DNA from: Endozoicomonas sp. G2_2
Lineage (GTDB): Bacteria; Pseudomonadota; Gammaproteobacteria; Nevskiales; Salinisphaeraceae
Reading direction: 5' to 3'
Length of the DNA: 64,000 nucleotides
Assembly: GCF_017744135.1 (NCBI RefSeq)
Contig: NZ_JAGHQU010000001.1
Span: forward strand, 62,001-126,000
This document shows, piece after piece, positions 36,051 to 44,897 of this stretch. The position numbers were made by a program, and so were the translations under genes. Position 1 is the first letter of the stretch, and each line of letters starts with the position of its first letter. A model generated the notes under the pieces. It was not told the DNA's origin. It saw nothing but the letters and a program-made list of their open reading frames with translations, and searched no databases.

Positions 36051-36799
36051 GCGAAGCCGCCCTCAAGGTGGACGCGGTCACCAAATCCTATGGATCGCTG
36101 AAGGCGCTCGATGCGCTGTCGCTTGCGGTCGAGCAGGGCGAGTTCGTGGCCCTGCTGGGGCCGAACGGCGCCGGCAAAAGCACGCTGTTCCAGCTGCTGA
36201 CCGGTCTGTTCGTGCCCGACGCCGGCGCGATCGAGGTGGCCGGCCACGACATGCGCCGCGACTCGCGCGCGGCGCTGGCCAAGCTCGGCGTGGTGTTCCA
36301 GCAGCCCACGCTCGATCTCGACCTGAGCGTGGTGGCCAACCTGAAATTTCATGCCCGCCTGCACGGTATGGGCGCAAAAGCGAAAGCCCGGATCGACGAC
36401 GAACTGGCCCGTATCGGTCAGGCCGAGCGGGCGAAAGACGCCGCGCGTGCCTTGTCCGGCGGCAACCGGCGCAAGATCGAGCTGGCCCGTGCGCTGCTGC
36501 ACGAGCCGGCGCTGCTGCTCATGGACGAACCCACCGTGGGTCTCGATCCCGGCTCGCGCGAGCTGCTCGTCGACTATGTCCACAAGCTGTGTGCCGATCG
36601 GGGCATGGGCGTGCTGTGGGCGACCCATCTGGTCGACGAGGCTGAACGCGCGCACCGCGTGATCGTGCTGCACAAGGGCCAGCGCATCGCCGTGGATACG
36701 CCGCGCGCGCTGTGCGAACAGACGAATACGACTTCGCTGGGTGAGGCTTTTCTCGAACTCACCGGCGAGGCGCCCAAGAAAAAAGAGGAGACCGTGTAA
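36047..36799 (+). CDS. pedA1: ABC transporter ATP-binding protein of the PQQ alcohol system (PedA1-like)
   Basis: This 250-residue ATPase has Walker A (GPNGAGKST), the signature ALSGGNRRKIELARAL, Walker B (LLLMDEPTVGLD) and the H-loop ATHLVDEAE. The 'SGGNRRK' form and the neighbours identify the ATPase that accompanies PQQ alcohol dehydrogenases. In Pseudomonas putida KT2440 the PedA1-A2-B-C transporter is reported to be needed for growth that depends on rare earth elements. Here the four genes are in the same order. The single-base overlap with the next gene shows tight coupling. Confidence 0.88.
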   Translation: MSEAALKVDAVTKSYGSLKALDALSLAVEQGEFVALLGPNGAGKSTLFQLLTGLFVPDAGAIEVAGHDMRRDSRAALAKLGVVFQQPTLDLDLSVVANLKFHARLHGMGAKAKARIDDELARIGQAERAKDAARALSGGNRRKIELARALLHEPALLLMDEPTVGLDPGSRELLVDYVHKLCADRGMGVLWATHLVDEAERAHRVIVLHKGQRIAVDTPRALCEQTNTTSLGEAFLELTGEAPKKKEETV

Positions 36800-37797
36800 T
36801 GCGCTTCAATCCATACAAGCAAGGCCGGCTCGCCGTAGCCGCTGCACTGCTCGCTGCCAGCCCCGCATTGCTTGCGGCCGGCACCGGCAATATCTATGTC
36901 TCCAGCGAGGACGACGACGTCGTTACCGTCTTCGACGGCAAAAGCCTGGAAAAGGTCGATACCATCGAAGTCTCCGAGCGTCCGCGCTGGCTGGCGTTCT
37001 CGCCCGATCACACGAAGCTTTATGTGGCCTGCGGCGACGAGGACTCCATCGACGTGATCGACGTTGCCGAAGGCAAGGTCACCGACCGGCTCACCGATAT
37101 CGACGACCCGGAGATCTTCGCCATCGGCCCGGACGGCAAGCATCTGTTCATTTCCAACGAGGACGATGCCCAGTTCAGCATCTACGACATTGCGGGCAAG
37201 AAGGCCGTCACGAAAATCGACGTCGGCCAGGAACCCGAGGGCGTGCTCGTCACCCCCGACGGCAAGACCGCCTATGTGACGTCCGAGGTGGCGAACATGG
37301 TGCACGTGGTCAATCTCGACAGCCACGAGATCGAGGCGAATATCGTGGTCGGCAACCGTCCGCGGCGTTTCGCCCTGTCCGAAGACGGCAACACGCTGTG
37401 GGTGACCAACGAGCTGTCCGGCTCGGTTTCTCTTATCGATACGCAGACCAACGAGGTCAGCGACACGATCGAGTTCAACCCCAAGGGCTTTCGTCCGGAA
37501 GATGTCACGCCGGTCGGCATCAAGCTGTCAGACGATGGCAGTCACGCCTATGTGACGCTCGGGCGCGCCAACCACGTGGCCTTCGTGAACGTGAAGTCGC
37601 ACGAGGTCGAGGATTACGTGCTGGTCGGCGATCGCGCCTGGGGCATTGCCCAGAGCCGCGACGGCAAGCAGCTGTACGTGACCAACGGTCTGTCCGACGA
37701 TATGTCGATCGTCGATATTGCCCAGCGCAAGACGCTGCGCTCGATCGCAGCCGGGCGCGTGCCGCATAGCGTGGTCATCGACACGGCCGCTGAGTGA
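36799..37797 (+). CDS. pedA2: PQQ-dependent catabolism-associated beta-propeller protein (PedA2-like)
   Basis: This 332-residue exported protein (signal about residues 1-27) is built from YVTN-type repeats: NIYVSSEDDDVVTVFDG, KLYVACGDEDSIDVID, AYVTSEVANMVHVVN and others, giving a seven-bladed propeller. It is the periplasmic partner of the PedA1-B-C transporter. Each blade start is acidic (EDDD, DEDS), which might suit metal or cofactor binding. It lies between the ATPase and PedB genes with overlaps at both ends. Confidence 0.88.
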   Translation: MRFNPYKQGRLAVAAALLAASPALLAAGTGNIYVSSEDDDVVTVFDGKSLEKVDTIEVSERPRWLAFSPDHTKLYVACGDEDSIDVIDVAEGKVTDRLTDIDDPEIFAIGPDGKHLFISNEDDAQFSIYDIAGKKAVTKIDVGQEPEGVLVTPDGKTAYVTSEVANMVHVVNLDSHEIEANIVVGNRPRRFALSEDGNTLWVTNELSGSVSLIDTQTNEVSDTIEFNPKGFRPEDVTPVGIKLSDDGSHAYVTLGRANHVAFVNVKSHEVEDYVLVGDRAWGIAQSRDGKQLYVTNGLSDDMSIVDIAQRKTLRSIAAGRVPHSVVIDTAAE

Positions 37798-39047
37798 CCA
37801 TGGCGCGTCGTGATCTTCGATCGATGGCCGGGTCGCTGCGGCGGAGCGTGCTGCTGTGTCTGCTCGCCGGCGCGGCAGCGCTCGCGCTGCCGGGGATTGC
37901 CACGGCGCAGCAGGACCTCGAGGCCTTCGATTTCGGTTATATCGGCTGGAACGACGACCCGCGCTATTCCGAGGCGCGTATCGAGCGCGAATACCAGGGC
38001 GAACCCTGGGGCCGGCCCATCGACGGCGCGCGTGTGGCCATCGACGAGGCGCGTTTCCCGGGTATGGCGGCCGGCGTGAAGTTCGGCCTGAACGAAAAGC
38101 TGGTGGCCAACACCCGAGAAGTGCTGGAAACAGTGCGCGCGATGCGCGATGCGGGCACGCGTTTCATCCTGCTCGATCTGCCCGCCGGAACGGTGTCACG
38201 CGTGGCGGAAGAGTTCGCCGGCGATGATCTGACGCTGTTCAACGTCGCCGCCCACGACGACCGTCTGCGCGGTGCGCACTGCCAGGCAAACCTGCTGCAT
38301 ACGATCCCGTCGGATGCCATGCGCAACGACGCGCTGGCGCAATATCTGGTGTCGCGCCAGTGGGACGACGTGCTCTTGCTGGTCGGGCCGGAGCGCGCGG
38401 ACAAGGTGGTGGCCAAGTCCTTTCAGCGTTCGGCTAAGCGCTTTGGCCTAAATATCGTGGGCACGCGCGATTTCGTGCTCGGCAACAACCCGCGCGAGCG
38501 CGACAGGAACAACCCCAAGCTGCTGACCTCGGGTGTCGATTACGACGCGGTCTATATCGCCGATACGCAAAGTGAATTCGCCCGCAACGCCAACTTCGCG
38601 ATCCAGAAACCGCGGCCGGTGGTCGGCAGTGCCGGTCTCGTAGCGCAGGCCTGGCACTGGGCCTGGGTACGCCATGGCGCACGCCAGCTCAACAACCGGC
38701 TGGAGAAGAAAGCCGACCGCCACATGACCGGCTACGACTGGGCCGCCTGGGTGGCGGTGAAATCCATCGTCGAGGCCGTCCAGCGCACTGAGAGCACCGA
38801 TTACGCCAAGCTCGCGACTTACGTGCGCGGCGACGAGATCAATCTCGACGGCTTCAAGGGTTATCGCATGGGCTTTCGCGACTGGGACGGCCAGCTGCGC
38901 CAGCCCATGCTGCTCGGCACCGGCAACTGGGTGGTCGCGCGTGCGCCGCTGGACGGCTTTCTGCATCCGGACAACTATCTCGACACCCTCGGTTTCGACC
39001 CGCGCGAGTCTGCCTGCAGGCTCGCCAACGAAAAGAAAGGTTCCTGA
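37794..39047 (+). CDS. pedB: PQQ-associated ABC transporter substrate-binding protein (PedB-like)
   Basis: This protein of about 417 residues has a signal peptide (cleavage after ATAQ, near residue 40) and the pattern of the binding proteins found only in PQQ alcohol systems (DFGYIGWNDDPRYSEARIE near the start of the mature chain). A GTG at 37794 would overlap the previous stop codon by 4 bases; an ATG at 37800 is two codons later and equally possible. Its ligand is not known; in P. putida the system is linked to lanthanide use. Confidence 0.86.
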   Translation: MTMARRDLRSMAGSLRRSVLLCLLAGAAALALPGIATAQQDLEAFDFGYIGWNDDPRYSEARIEREYQGEPWGRPIDGARVAIDEARFPGMAAGVKFGLNEKLVANTREVLETVRAMRDAGTRFILLDLPAGTVSRVAEEFAGDDLTLFNVAAHDDRLRGAHCQANLLHTIPSDAMRNDALAQYLVSRQWDDVLLLVGPERADKVVAKSFQRSAKRFGLNIVGTRDFVLGNNPRERDRNNPKLLTSGVDYDAVYIADTQSEFARNANFAIQKPRPVVGSAGLVAQAWHWAWVRHGARQLNNRLEKKADRHMTGYDWAAWVAVKSIVEAVQRTESTDYAKLATYVRGDEINLDGFKGYRMGFRDWDGQLRQPMLLGTGNWVVARAPLDGFLHPDNYLDTLGFDPRESACRLANEKKGS

Positions 39048-39050
39048 TTC

Positions 39051-39857
39051 ATGGCTCGCATCGCCCACGTGCTCCAGGCGCTGACCGCGGTCTCCTCGCG
39101 CGAGACCGTCAAGTTCATGCATCAGCGCGGGCGGCTGGCCTCTGCGGTGGTTCGCCCGAGCCTGTGGCTGCTGATCTTCGCGGCCGGCTTCAAGAACGTG
39201 TTCGGCATCTCGGTGCTGCCGCCCTACGACAGCTATATCGAGTATCAGGTCTATGTCGTGCCCGGCCTGCTGGGCATGGTGTTGCTGTTCAACGGCATGC
39301 AGTCGTCGCTGGCCATGGTCTACGACCGCGAGATGGGGCTCATGCGGCTGCTGCTCACCGCGCCCTTGCCGCGTTCCGTGCTGCTGGCCTGCAAGCTGCT
39401 CGCGGGGACGTTTCTGTCCGTGCTGCAGGCCTATGCCTTTCTCGTCGTCTGTGCTTTGTTCGGTGTCGATTTGCCCTGGTGGCCGGGGCTGCTTACGGTG
39501 CTGCCGGCCCTGATTCTCACCGGGCTGATGCTCGGCGCGCTGGGCCTGCTGCTCTCGGTCTATATCAAGCAGCTGGAGAATTTCGCCGGCACCATGAACT
39601 TCGTGATCTTCCCTATGTTCTTTCTATCCCCGGCGCTTTATCCGCTCTGGAAACTCGAGGAATCGGGCGCGACCGTCATCTACCAGCTGTCGCGGATCAA
39701 CCCGTTCACACACGGCGTGGAACTGGTGCGGTTCGCGATGTACGGCCAGATCAACGGTGTCGCGTTGGCGGTGGTTGCCGGAACGCTGATCGTCTTCTTC
39801 GCGGCGGCCGTCTGGGGCTATGACCCGCAGCGCGGCCTGGTGCGGCGCAAGGGCTAG
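39051..39857 (+). CDS. pedC: ABC-2 type permease of the PQQ alcohol system (PedC-like)
   Basis: This 268-residue protein has six hydrophobic segments and the ABC-2 permease pattern (MVLLFNGMQSSLAMVYDREMGLMRLLLTAPLPRSVLLACKLL region, residues about 78-120), with the late FFLSPALYPLW motif. ABC-2 permeases usually export, so the direction of transport by PedA1-C is not settled. It is the last gene of the eight-gene operon and is followed by a GC hairpin. Confidence 0.88.
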   Translation: MARIAHVLQALTAVSSRETVKFMHQRGRLASAVVRPSLWLLIFAAGFKNVFGISVLPPYDSYIEYQVYVVPGLLGMVLLFNGMQSSLAMVYDREMGLMRLLLTAPLPRSVLLACKLLAGTFLSVLQAYAFLVVCALFGVDLPWWPGLLTVLPALILTGLMLGALGLLLSVYIKQLENFAGTMNFVIFPMFFLSPALYPLWKLEESGATVIYQLSRINPFTHGVELVRFAMYGQINGVALAVVAGTLIVFFAAAVWGYDPQRGLVRRKG

Positions 39858-39861
39858 GCGT

Positions 39862-39887
39862 ACGGGGCGCGCAGGCGCCGGCCCCGT
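39862..39887. terminator. GC hairpin after pedC
   Basis: ACGGGGC and GCCCCGT enclose a 12-base loop between convergent genes. No U-run is present. Confidence 0.5.
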
Positions 39888-39925
39888 GTGGGGGATGGCG
39901 CCACCGCGCGGCGGCGCCCCGCAGT

Positions 39926-40237
39926 CTATTTCGCCGCGACGATTCGCCAGAAGCTCATGCGAATACGATCGCCCAACGCCTGGGCGGCCGTTTCGCAGGA
40001 CGTACCGAACCCGGCGATTTCGATTTCAAGCGCGCGCCCGAAACGCCGCAGCCGGCGGCGCGCAATAAAAGAAATAAGCGCAAGCGCGCCGAACAGCAGA
40101 CCGCCCGCCGGTTCGCCGAACAGCATTGCGGTGGCCAAGCCAAGACAGATCACGCCGTTGAGCGCGAGCACCCCGTCGTATTCGCGAAGGCTGGCCAGCC
40201 GTTTGTCGGCCGCCGATCGTAGTTCTGCCATATCCAT
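39926..40237 (-). CDS. Small membrane protein of unknown function
   Basis: This 103-residue protein has two closely spaced hydrophobic segments (about residues 22-40 and 43-60), followed by a basic stretch (RRRLRRFGR) and a soluble tail. It is convergent with pedC. The ATG at 40237 (MDMAELRS) has a GAGG site; the next ATG two codons later is also possible. I do not recognise a family. Confidence 0.6.
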   Translation of the reverse strand: MDMAELRSAADKRLASLREYDGVLALNGVICLGLATAMLFGEPAGGLLFGALALISFIARRRLRRFGRALEIEIAGFGTSCETAAQALGDRIRMSFWRIVAAK

Positions 40238-40620
40238 TGTGAAACCTCGAAAGTGAAAAGGTTTTGAAGACGCATGGCTATCGGCCGTGCCGCTGCAGAG
40301 TAAAGCGGTTTTATTGCTTTTTTTCGACGCTGCCCGTCGTGGCGCCCGACCGTCTTCGCGAGGCATGAATGAAGCCACCGGGGCGCGTACCGAGCACCCG
40401 CGATAAAGCCGGCGCAGTATACTCGGGCCGGTTCAATATCCCGGCGCTTCGCCCGGATGGCTCCTGATGAAAAAGCGTGGCGACGCCGCGGTATGTTGTC
40501 GGTTTCGACACCGTGCGCTGCGATTCGCCGGCGCGGGCGAGTGCGGGTCGAAAAACCGTCGACGCGGTGGCCGGATAGGCGGCGTCGGGCAGGCGGGGAC
40601 GAGGCGCTTGCCCGCGTAAA

Positions 40621-40651
40621 CGCCCGAGGCCTTCATTGAAAGCCTCGGGCG
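40621..40651. repeat. Strong hairpin in the gene-poor stretch
   Basis: The arms CGCCCGAGGC and GCCTCGGGCG are perfect, with a further TTC/GAA pairing inside the 11-base centre. No gene end lies close by on either strand, so this could be the terminator of a short untranslated RNA. Confidence 0.65.
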
Positions 40652-40941
40652 AATGATCATCGGCGTAATGGTTTGCGGACCTACCGACTCACGGCGGAAC
40701 TGTGTTTCACGAAACGGCGCGGGTCAATTGAACGAATGGGGCGTGGCGCAAACCGTGGGAACGGCGCCGCTCGCGGTCTTGGTTTCTACCGGCAGTACTG
40801 GACGGTCCGATTCTGGGGCCTCGCCTGCAGACGCCACAGCCAGCCCGTCGCGATTCGCCGAGCCGAGCGAGTCAAGCGCGGCGACGGGCACTGCCGCCCT
40901 TGCGCAAAGGCGCGCGGACTGGCGCCGGATGCAACCGGAGC

Positions 40942-40971
40942 CAGGCAAGGCGAGCGCGCTCGCCTTGCCTG
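40942..40971. terminator. Perfect 30-base palindrome downstream of the reductase gene
   Basis: Two 15-base arms (CAGGCAAGGCGAGCG and its complement) abut without a loop, 11 bases after the stop codon of the minus-strand reductase gene. No U-run follows. It could end that transcript or be a recognition site. Confidence 0.6.
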
Positions 40972-40981
40972 TATGACCAAC

Positions 40982-42052
40982 CTAGGTTCGAACCGGCGGG
41001 ATGATCCGCTCCGCTGCGAGCCGGTCGAACAGGTCGAAGAACGCGGCTCGCGTTTCGCGATGCGCGTGGAAGCCGAAGTTTCGGCTCTTGTTCACGTCGT
41101 TCACGCATTCTTGGGTTCGGCCCAGGTCCCCGTCGGTGTGCCACCAGGACGCGAGCGCGGTGACGTCCGGCTCGGCCAGGTCGTAGCGTTCGGCAATCTC
41201 GCGCCAGGTGTCCTCGATGCCGGCCATCTGCGTATCCAGAGGCTGCGGCGTGCTCGGGCATTCGGCGGCCTCAAGGCCGAAATACGCCGCGATCTCTTGC
41301 CACATGCGCCGCCAGCGAAATGTGTCGCCGTTAACGGTATTGAAGGCTTCGTTCGCTGCGCCCGGCGCGAGCGCGGCCCATTCCATCTGGCGGGCGAGCA
41401 GGAGCGCATCGGTCAGGTCGGTGAGATAGTTCCACTGCTCTTGTGAACCCGGAAACGTGAAAGCCCGCCCGGTTTCCCGGCAGATGGTGGCGTACACCGC
41501 GAGCGTGGTGCCCATGTTCATGATGTTGCCGGGCGCGTAGCCGATCACCGTATGCGGTCGGTGAACGTTCCAGGCAATGCCGTAGCGCTCGGCGACATCG
41601 CGCATTATGTCCTCGAGCGTGTAGTAGAAGTTGGGGCCGGGCACGCGTTCGGCGGATTCGCGAAACGGTGTCTCGACGCGGCCGCTCCCGTAAGCCTCGA
41701 ACGACCCGAGATATTGCTTGGTGCCCGTCACCAGCGACACGTGCGCGAGCCGCTCGGGGTCCAGCGCGGCAAACAGGTTGTTCATCATCGCCCCGTTGGC
41801 GTCGACGTTGTCTTTCTCACTGTCGCGCTGGGTCCACGTGCAATAGAACACGTGGGTGATGGGCAGACCGCTGAGGGCTGTGTTCGTGGCGTCTGCGTCG
41901 AGTAGATCCGTGGCAACCGGTATGACGCCGCCGCTACGGGTCGCGCGGCGCGACAGCCCGTAGACCGTCCATCCGCTGGCGACCAGATATTGTGCGAGGT
42001 TGCCGCCGGTGATGCCGGTCGCGCCGACGACGAGTGCGTTGCCTTTCTGCAT
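40982..42052 (-). CDS. SDR oxidoreductase of the PRISE (progesterone 5-beta-reductase/iridoid synthase-like) family
   Basis: This 356-residue protein is an extended short-chain dehydrogenase: an N-terminal nucleotide motif GATGITGG (residues 10-17) and the family's atypical catalytic segment FYYTLEDIM, where a tyrosine followed by a glutamate-aspartate pair replaces the usual YxxxK. The stretch WNVHRPHTVIGYAPGN is also typical. Such enzymes reduce activated C=C bonds of enones with NADPH. It is divergent from a LysR gene and probably controlled by it; it has no visible link to the PQQ genes. Confidence 0.85.
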   Translation of the reverse strand: MQKGNALVVGATGITGGNLAQYLVASGWTVYGLSRRATRSGGVIPVATDLLDADATNTALSGLPITHVFYCTWTQRDSEKDNVDANGAMMNNLFAALDPERLAHVSLVTGTKQYLGSFEAYGSGRVETPFRESAERVPGPNFYYTLEDIMRDVAERYGIAWNVHRPHTVIGYAPGNIMNMGTTLAVYATICRETGRAFTFPGSQEQWNYLTDLTDALLLARQMEWAALAPGAANEAFNTVNGDTFRWRRMWQEIAAYFGLEAAECPSTPQPLDTQMAGIEDTWREIAERYDLAEPDVTALASWWHTDGDLGRTQECVNDVNKSRNFGFHAHRETRAAFFDLFDRLAAERIIPPVRT

Positions 42053-42154
42053 GAAATCGATCCTTGGCGGCGATCCGCCTGTTGGTATTCACGCCAGGGG
42101 ATTGTCCGCACGGCAGCACTTGCAACAATCGGAAACTTCGCAAATATTTATTGC
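42053..42154. promoter_or_regulatory. Divergent promoter with TTGC/GCAA dyads
   Basis: The 102 bases between the reductase and LysR genes contain TTGC-N16-GCAA at 42121-42144 and TTGC-N7-GCAA around the LysR start codon. LysR regulators commonly bind such T...A dyads in divergent promoters, so these are candidate sites. Confidence 0.5.
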
Positions 42155-43102
42155 ATGAATCGCAATATCGACCTCAACGCACTCCGGACCTTTCGATTGG
42201 TGGTGGATACGGGCGGTTTCACGGCCGCCGCGCATCGCAGCCATCGCGCGGTGTCGTCGGTCTCTCGACAGATCGCGGCGCTCGAACGCAGCGTGGGTCA
42301 GGCGCTGTTTCATCGCCATACCCGCGCGGTCGCGCTGACCGAAGCCGGCGCGCGTTATATCGAAACGGTGCGCCCGTTGCTTGCCGAACTGGACGCGGCG
42401 ACCGAAGCCGTGTTCGCCGCTCACAACGAACCGACGGGCGTGCTCACCATCAACGCGCCTGTGGCTTTCGGCGAGCGCCAGGTGGTGCCGCTCATACATG
42501 GCTTCTCGCAGCGTTATCCGCATATCCAGACCGAATTGCGGCTCACCGACCAGTTCGTCGACCCGGTGCGCAGCGCCAGCGACGTGACGTTCAGGGTCGG
42601 CCCGCTTGCGGATTCCAGTCTGGTCGCTCGAAAGCTCGCGCCGATGCGCTATGTCCTGGCGGCCGCACCTGCATATCTGCGCCGTTCGGGCCGGCCCGAA
42701 ACGCCACAGGCGCTGCTGCAGCACGACTGTTTGCGATACCAGGGCGAGTACGGTCGCCAACGCTGGTATTGGCGCAGCCGCGAAGCCGACGACTTCCAGC
42801 GCCTCGATATCGACGGCTCGCTTTATAGCGACGATGCGCCCAGTCTGCGCTACGCCGCTGTGCTGGGGCAGGGCATCGTGCTGTTTCCGACCTGGCTGAT
42901 CGATCGGGAACTCCGAGACCGCAGTCTCGTGCCGATTCTTGATGACTGGCAGTGGGAGGTCGCCCCGGAACAACGGTCGATTTCCATGCTCTATGCCGCC
43001 CCGCGGCTGGGGCCGCGCAAGGTTCAGGTCTTTGTCGATTATGTCCTGGAGACGGTCGGAACGCCGCCCGTATGGGAGCGCACGCCGCAAGCCACCGAGT
43101 AG
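42155..43102 (+). CDS. LysR-family transcriptional regulator
   Basis: This 315-residue regulator has the N-terminal winged helix (LNALRTFRLVVDTGGFTAAAHRSHRAVSSVSRQIAALE, residues about 7-45, as in LysR proteins) and a C-terminal substrate-binding domain of the CrgA-like group. The ATG at 42155 puts the HTH at its usual place; the frame is open upstream but overlaps the divergent gene. It most likely regulates the reductase gene next to it. Confidence 0.9.
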   Translation: MNRNIDLNALRTFRLVVDTGGFTAAAHRSHRAVSSVSRQIAALERSVGQALFHRHTRAVALTEAGARYIETVRPLLAELDAATEAVFAAHNEPTGVLTINAPVAFGERQVVPLIHGFSQRYPHIQTELRLTDQFVDPVRSASDVTFRVGPLADSSLVARKLAPMRYVLAAAPAYLRRSGRPETPQALLQHDCLRYQGEYGRQRWYWRSREADDFQRLDIDGSLYSDDAPSLRYAAVLGQGIVLFPTWLIDRELRDRSLVPILDDWQWEVAPEQRSISMLYAAPRLGPRKVQVFVDYVLETVGTPPVWERTPQATE

Positions 43103-43325
43103 CACGACCGCTGCGCCGTTGCCGCGCGGCAGGTCGTTGTTTGGAAAGGCAGCACGGCGGCGTCGCGCATCGCGGGATGCGATGCGGATCGGACTCATCG
43201 GTATTCGATCGCAGGCGTGATCGCTGTGGAAAGAAAGGGGGTATCGACCTCAGCTGGCCGGTAATTTGAGACCGGGAAGATTGCCTCATTGACTACGGCC
43301 GGATTTCGGATAGTTCTATGGGCGT

Positions 43326-44897
43326 ATGAGGTGGCGCATAAACCGGCGGAAAAACGGCGCGGCGGCAATCGGCCTGTCCACGCTCATGGTCGCGGCACTC
43401 GCCATCAACATGGTCTCGCTGGTGGTGGCTGCAATCGTTCTGGTCAACGGCTGGTCACGCGCTGAATGGCTGGTGCAACGCGGCACGATGACCCATCAGC
43501 AGCTCGAGATTCTCGCCGGTGTATCGGGCGCCATCGATCGCTATCTGGATCTCGTCGAACGCTCTGCGCCGCCGGGCGATGTCGCCGCGGGCGAAAGAGA
43601 AGTCACCCGGATTCTCGATCGCTGGTCGTCGAGCGTGGCGCGCGAGTCGCAGATGCTGGATGCGCCGGCCAGTGCGCAGGAAGCGCGGGCGGAACGGGCG
43701 CGAATAGCGCGTATCCGGGCACTTGTGGCGCGCGGAGAGCAGGCGCTTCTCACTCGCCGCGAGCCGCTTTGGGTCACGCGTACGGAGATCGAGGTATTGA
43801 TACAGGAAGCGATTGCCGACGAGCGCGCCGAAGTGGAGCAGACGACAGCGGCCATTGCGCGGACCGGCCGACAGATCGGCGTGCTGGTCATAGGCATCCC
43901 GCTGGCCGCGCTGGGCGTGGCGGGACTGATGAGCCTGTTGCTCGCGCGGACCATGCGCCGTCGCCTGCGGGCACTCATGGCCGGCGCGTCCGCGATCGGT
44001 GGCGGTGATCTGGCCTATCGCTTCGAAGGCAACGCGCGTGACGATCTCGGCCTGCTCGCGGTCATGTTCAACCGTATGGCGGCTCGCCTCAGACGCAGCC
44101 GTTCGCGACTGGAGGTGCTACAGCACGAACTCGAGGCGCGGGTCGCGCATCGTACGGCCGAACTCGAGCAGAAGAACCGCCAGCTGCAGGCGATCGACAG
44201 CAACCGGGAACAATTTTTCAGCGAAATCTCGCACGAACTGCGCACGCCGCTCACCGCGCTGCGAGGCGAGGCTGAAGTGTCGCTGCGCCAGCCGAACGAC
44301 GCCGGCGGCCAGCGCGAATCGCTACGTCATATCGTGGCGCTCGCCGGCGACCTGGAAAACAGTATCAACGACCTGGTTGAACTCGCGCGATCGCAGACGC
44401 GCGAGCTCCTGTTCGTGCGCGAACATATCGACCTCGTGTCACTGTTGGCACGTACGGCATCCGCCGGACGCGCGCTCGGCATACCGCGCTCGGTTGCGGT
44501 GCTATTCGTCGATAATGTCGTGCGCAGCGATTTTCGCGGCGATGCCCAGCGGCTTCAGCAGACGTTTCTCACCCTCGTTGACAACGCGATCAAGCACGCA
44601 CCCGCGGGCAGTAGCGTGACCGTGACGCTGGACGCCAGTCCCGCAGCGGGCATGTATCACGTCAGCGTTGTCGACCGTGGGCCGGGTATTCCGCAGGCGA
44701 TTCGCAACCGCGTGTTCGATGACTTCTTTCAGGGCGATCCGAGCCAGCGCGGCGGTATGGGGCTGGGGCTGGCGATCGCGCGACGGGTCATCCAGGCTCA
44801 CGGTGGGCGCATCGAGATCACCGATGCCGATCACGGCAGCGGTACGCGGGTGCGGGTGTCGTTGCCCCTGTACGAAGCACGGCGCGCCGCGGGATGA
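43326..44897 (+). CDS. Sensor histidine kinase (HAMP, HisKA)
   Basis: This 523-residue kinase has two membrane helices (about residues 16-40 and 180-205) around a periplasmic sensor of about 140 residues. A HAMP domain, a coiled coil, an H-box ISHELRTPL with H303 and a catalytic domain with DRGPGIP and GMGLGLAIARR follow. Its stop overlaps the next gene by 4 bases. Position next to the calcium-type PQQ dehydrogenase suggests that it senses an alcohol, aldehyde or metal signal for that gene, but this is only inferred. Confidence 0.92.
   Translation: MRWRINRRKNGAAAIGLSTLMVAALAINMVSLVVAAIVLVNGWSRAEWLVQRGTMTHQQLEILAGVSGAIDRYLDLVERSAPPGDVAAGEREVTRILDRWSSSVARESQMLDAPASAQEARAERARIARIRALVARGEQALLTRREPLWVTRTEIEVLIQEAIADERAEVEQTTAAIARTGRQIGVLVIGIPLAALGVAGLMSLLLARTMRRRLRALMAGASAIGGGDLAYRFEGNARDDLGLLAVMFNRMAARLRRSRSRLEVLQHELEARVAHRTAELEQKNRQLQAIDSNREQFFSEISHELRTPLTALRGEAEVSLRQPNDAGGQRESLRHIVALAGDLENSINDLVELARSQTRELLFVREHIDLVSLLARTASAGRALGIPRSVAVLFVDNVVRSDFRGDAQRLQQTFLTLVDNAIKHAPAGSSVTVTLDASPAAGMYHVSVVDRGPGIPQAIRNRVFDDFFQGDPSQRGGMGLGLAIARRVIQAHGGRIEITDADHGSGTRVRVSLPLYEARRAAG

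Larger units (their letters stand above)
40238..40981. other. Gene-poor stretch with two large palindromes
   Basis: About 740 bases with no gene I can support. Open frames on both strands lack ribosome sites, signal peptides and recognisable motifs. Two strong hairpins (40621-40651 and 40942-40971) are its only clear structure. It may hold promoters, terminators or an untranslated RNA. Confidence 0.5.

Noticed and set aside
40653-41446. Overlapping plus-strand frames of 107 and 257 codons
   Set aside because: Neither has a ribosome site or a recognisable domain, and the longer one runs antisense through the PRISE reductase gene.
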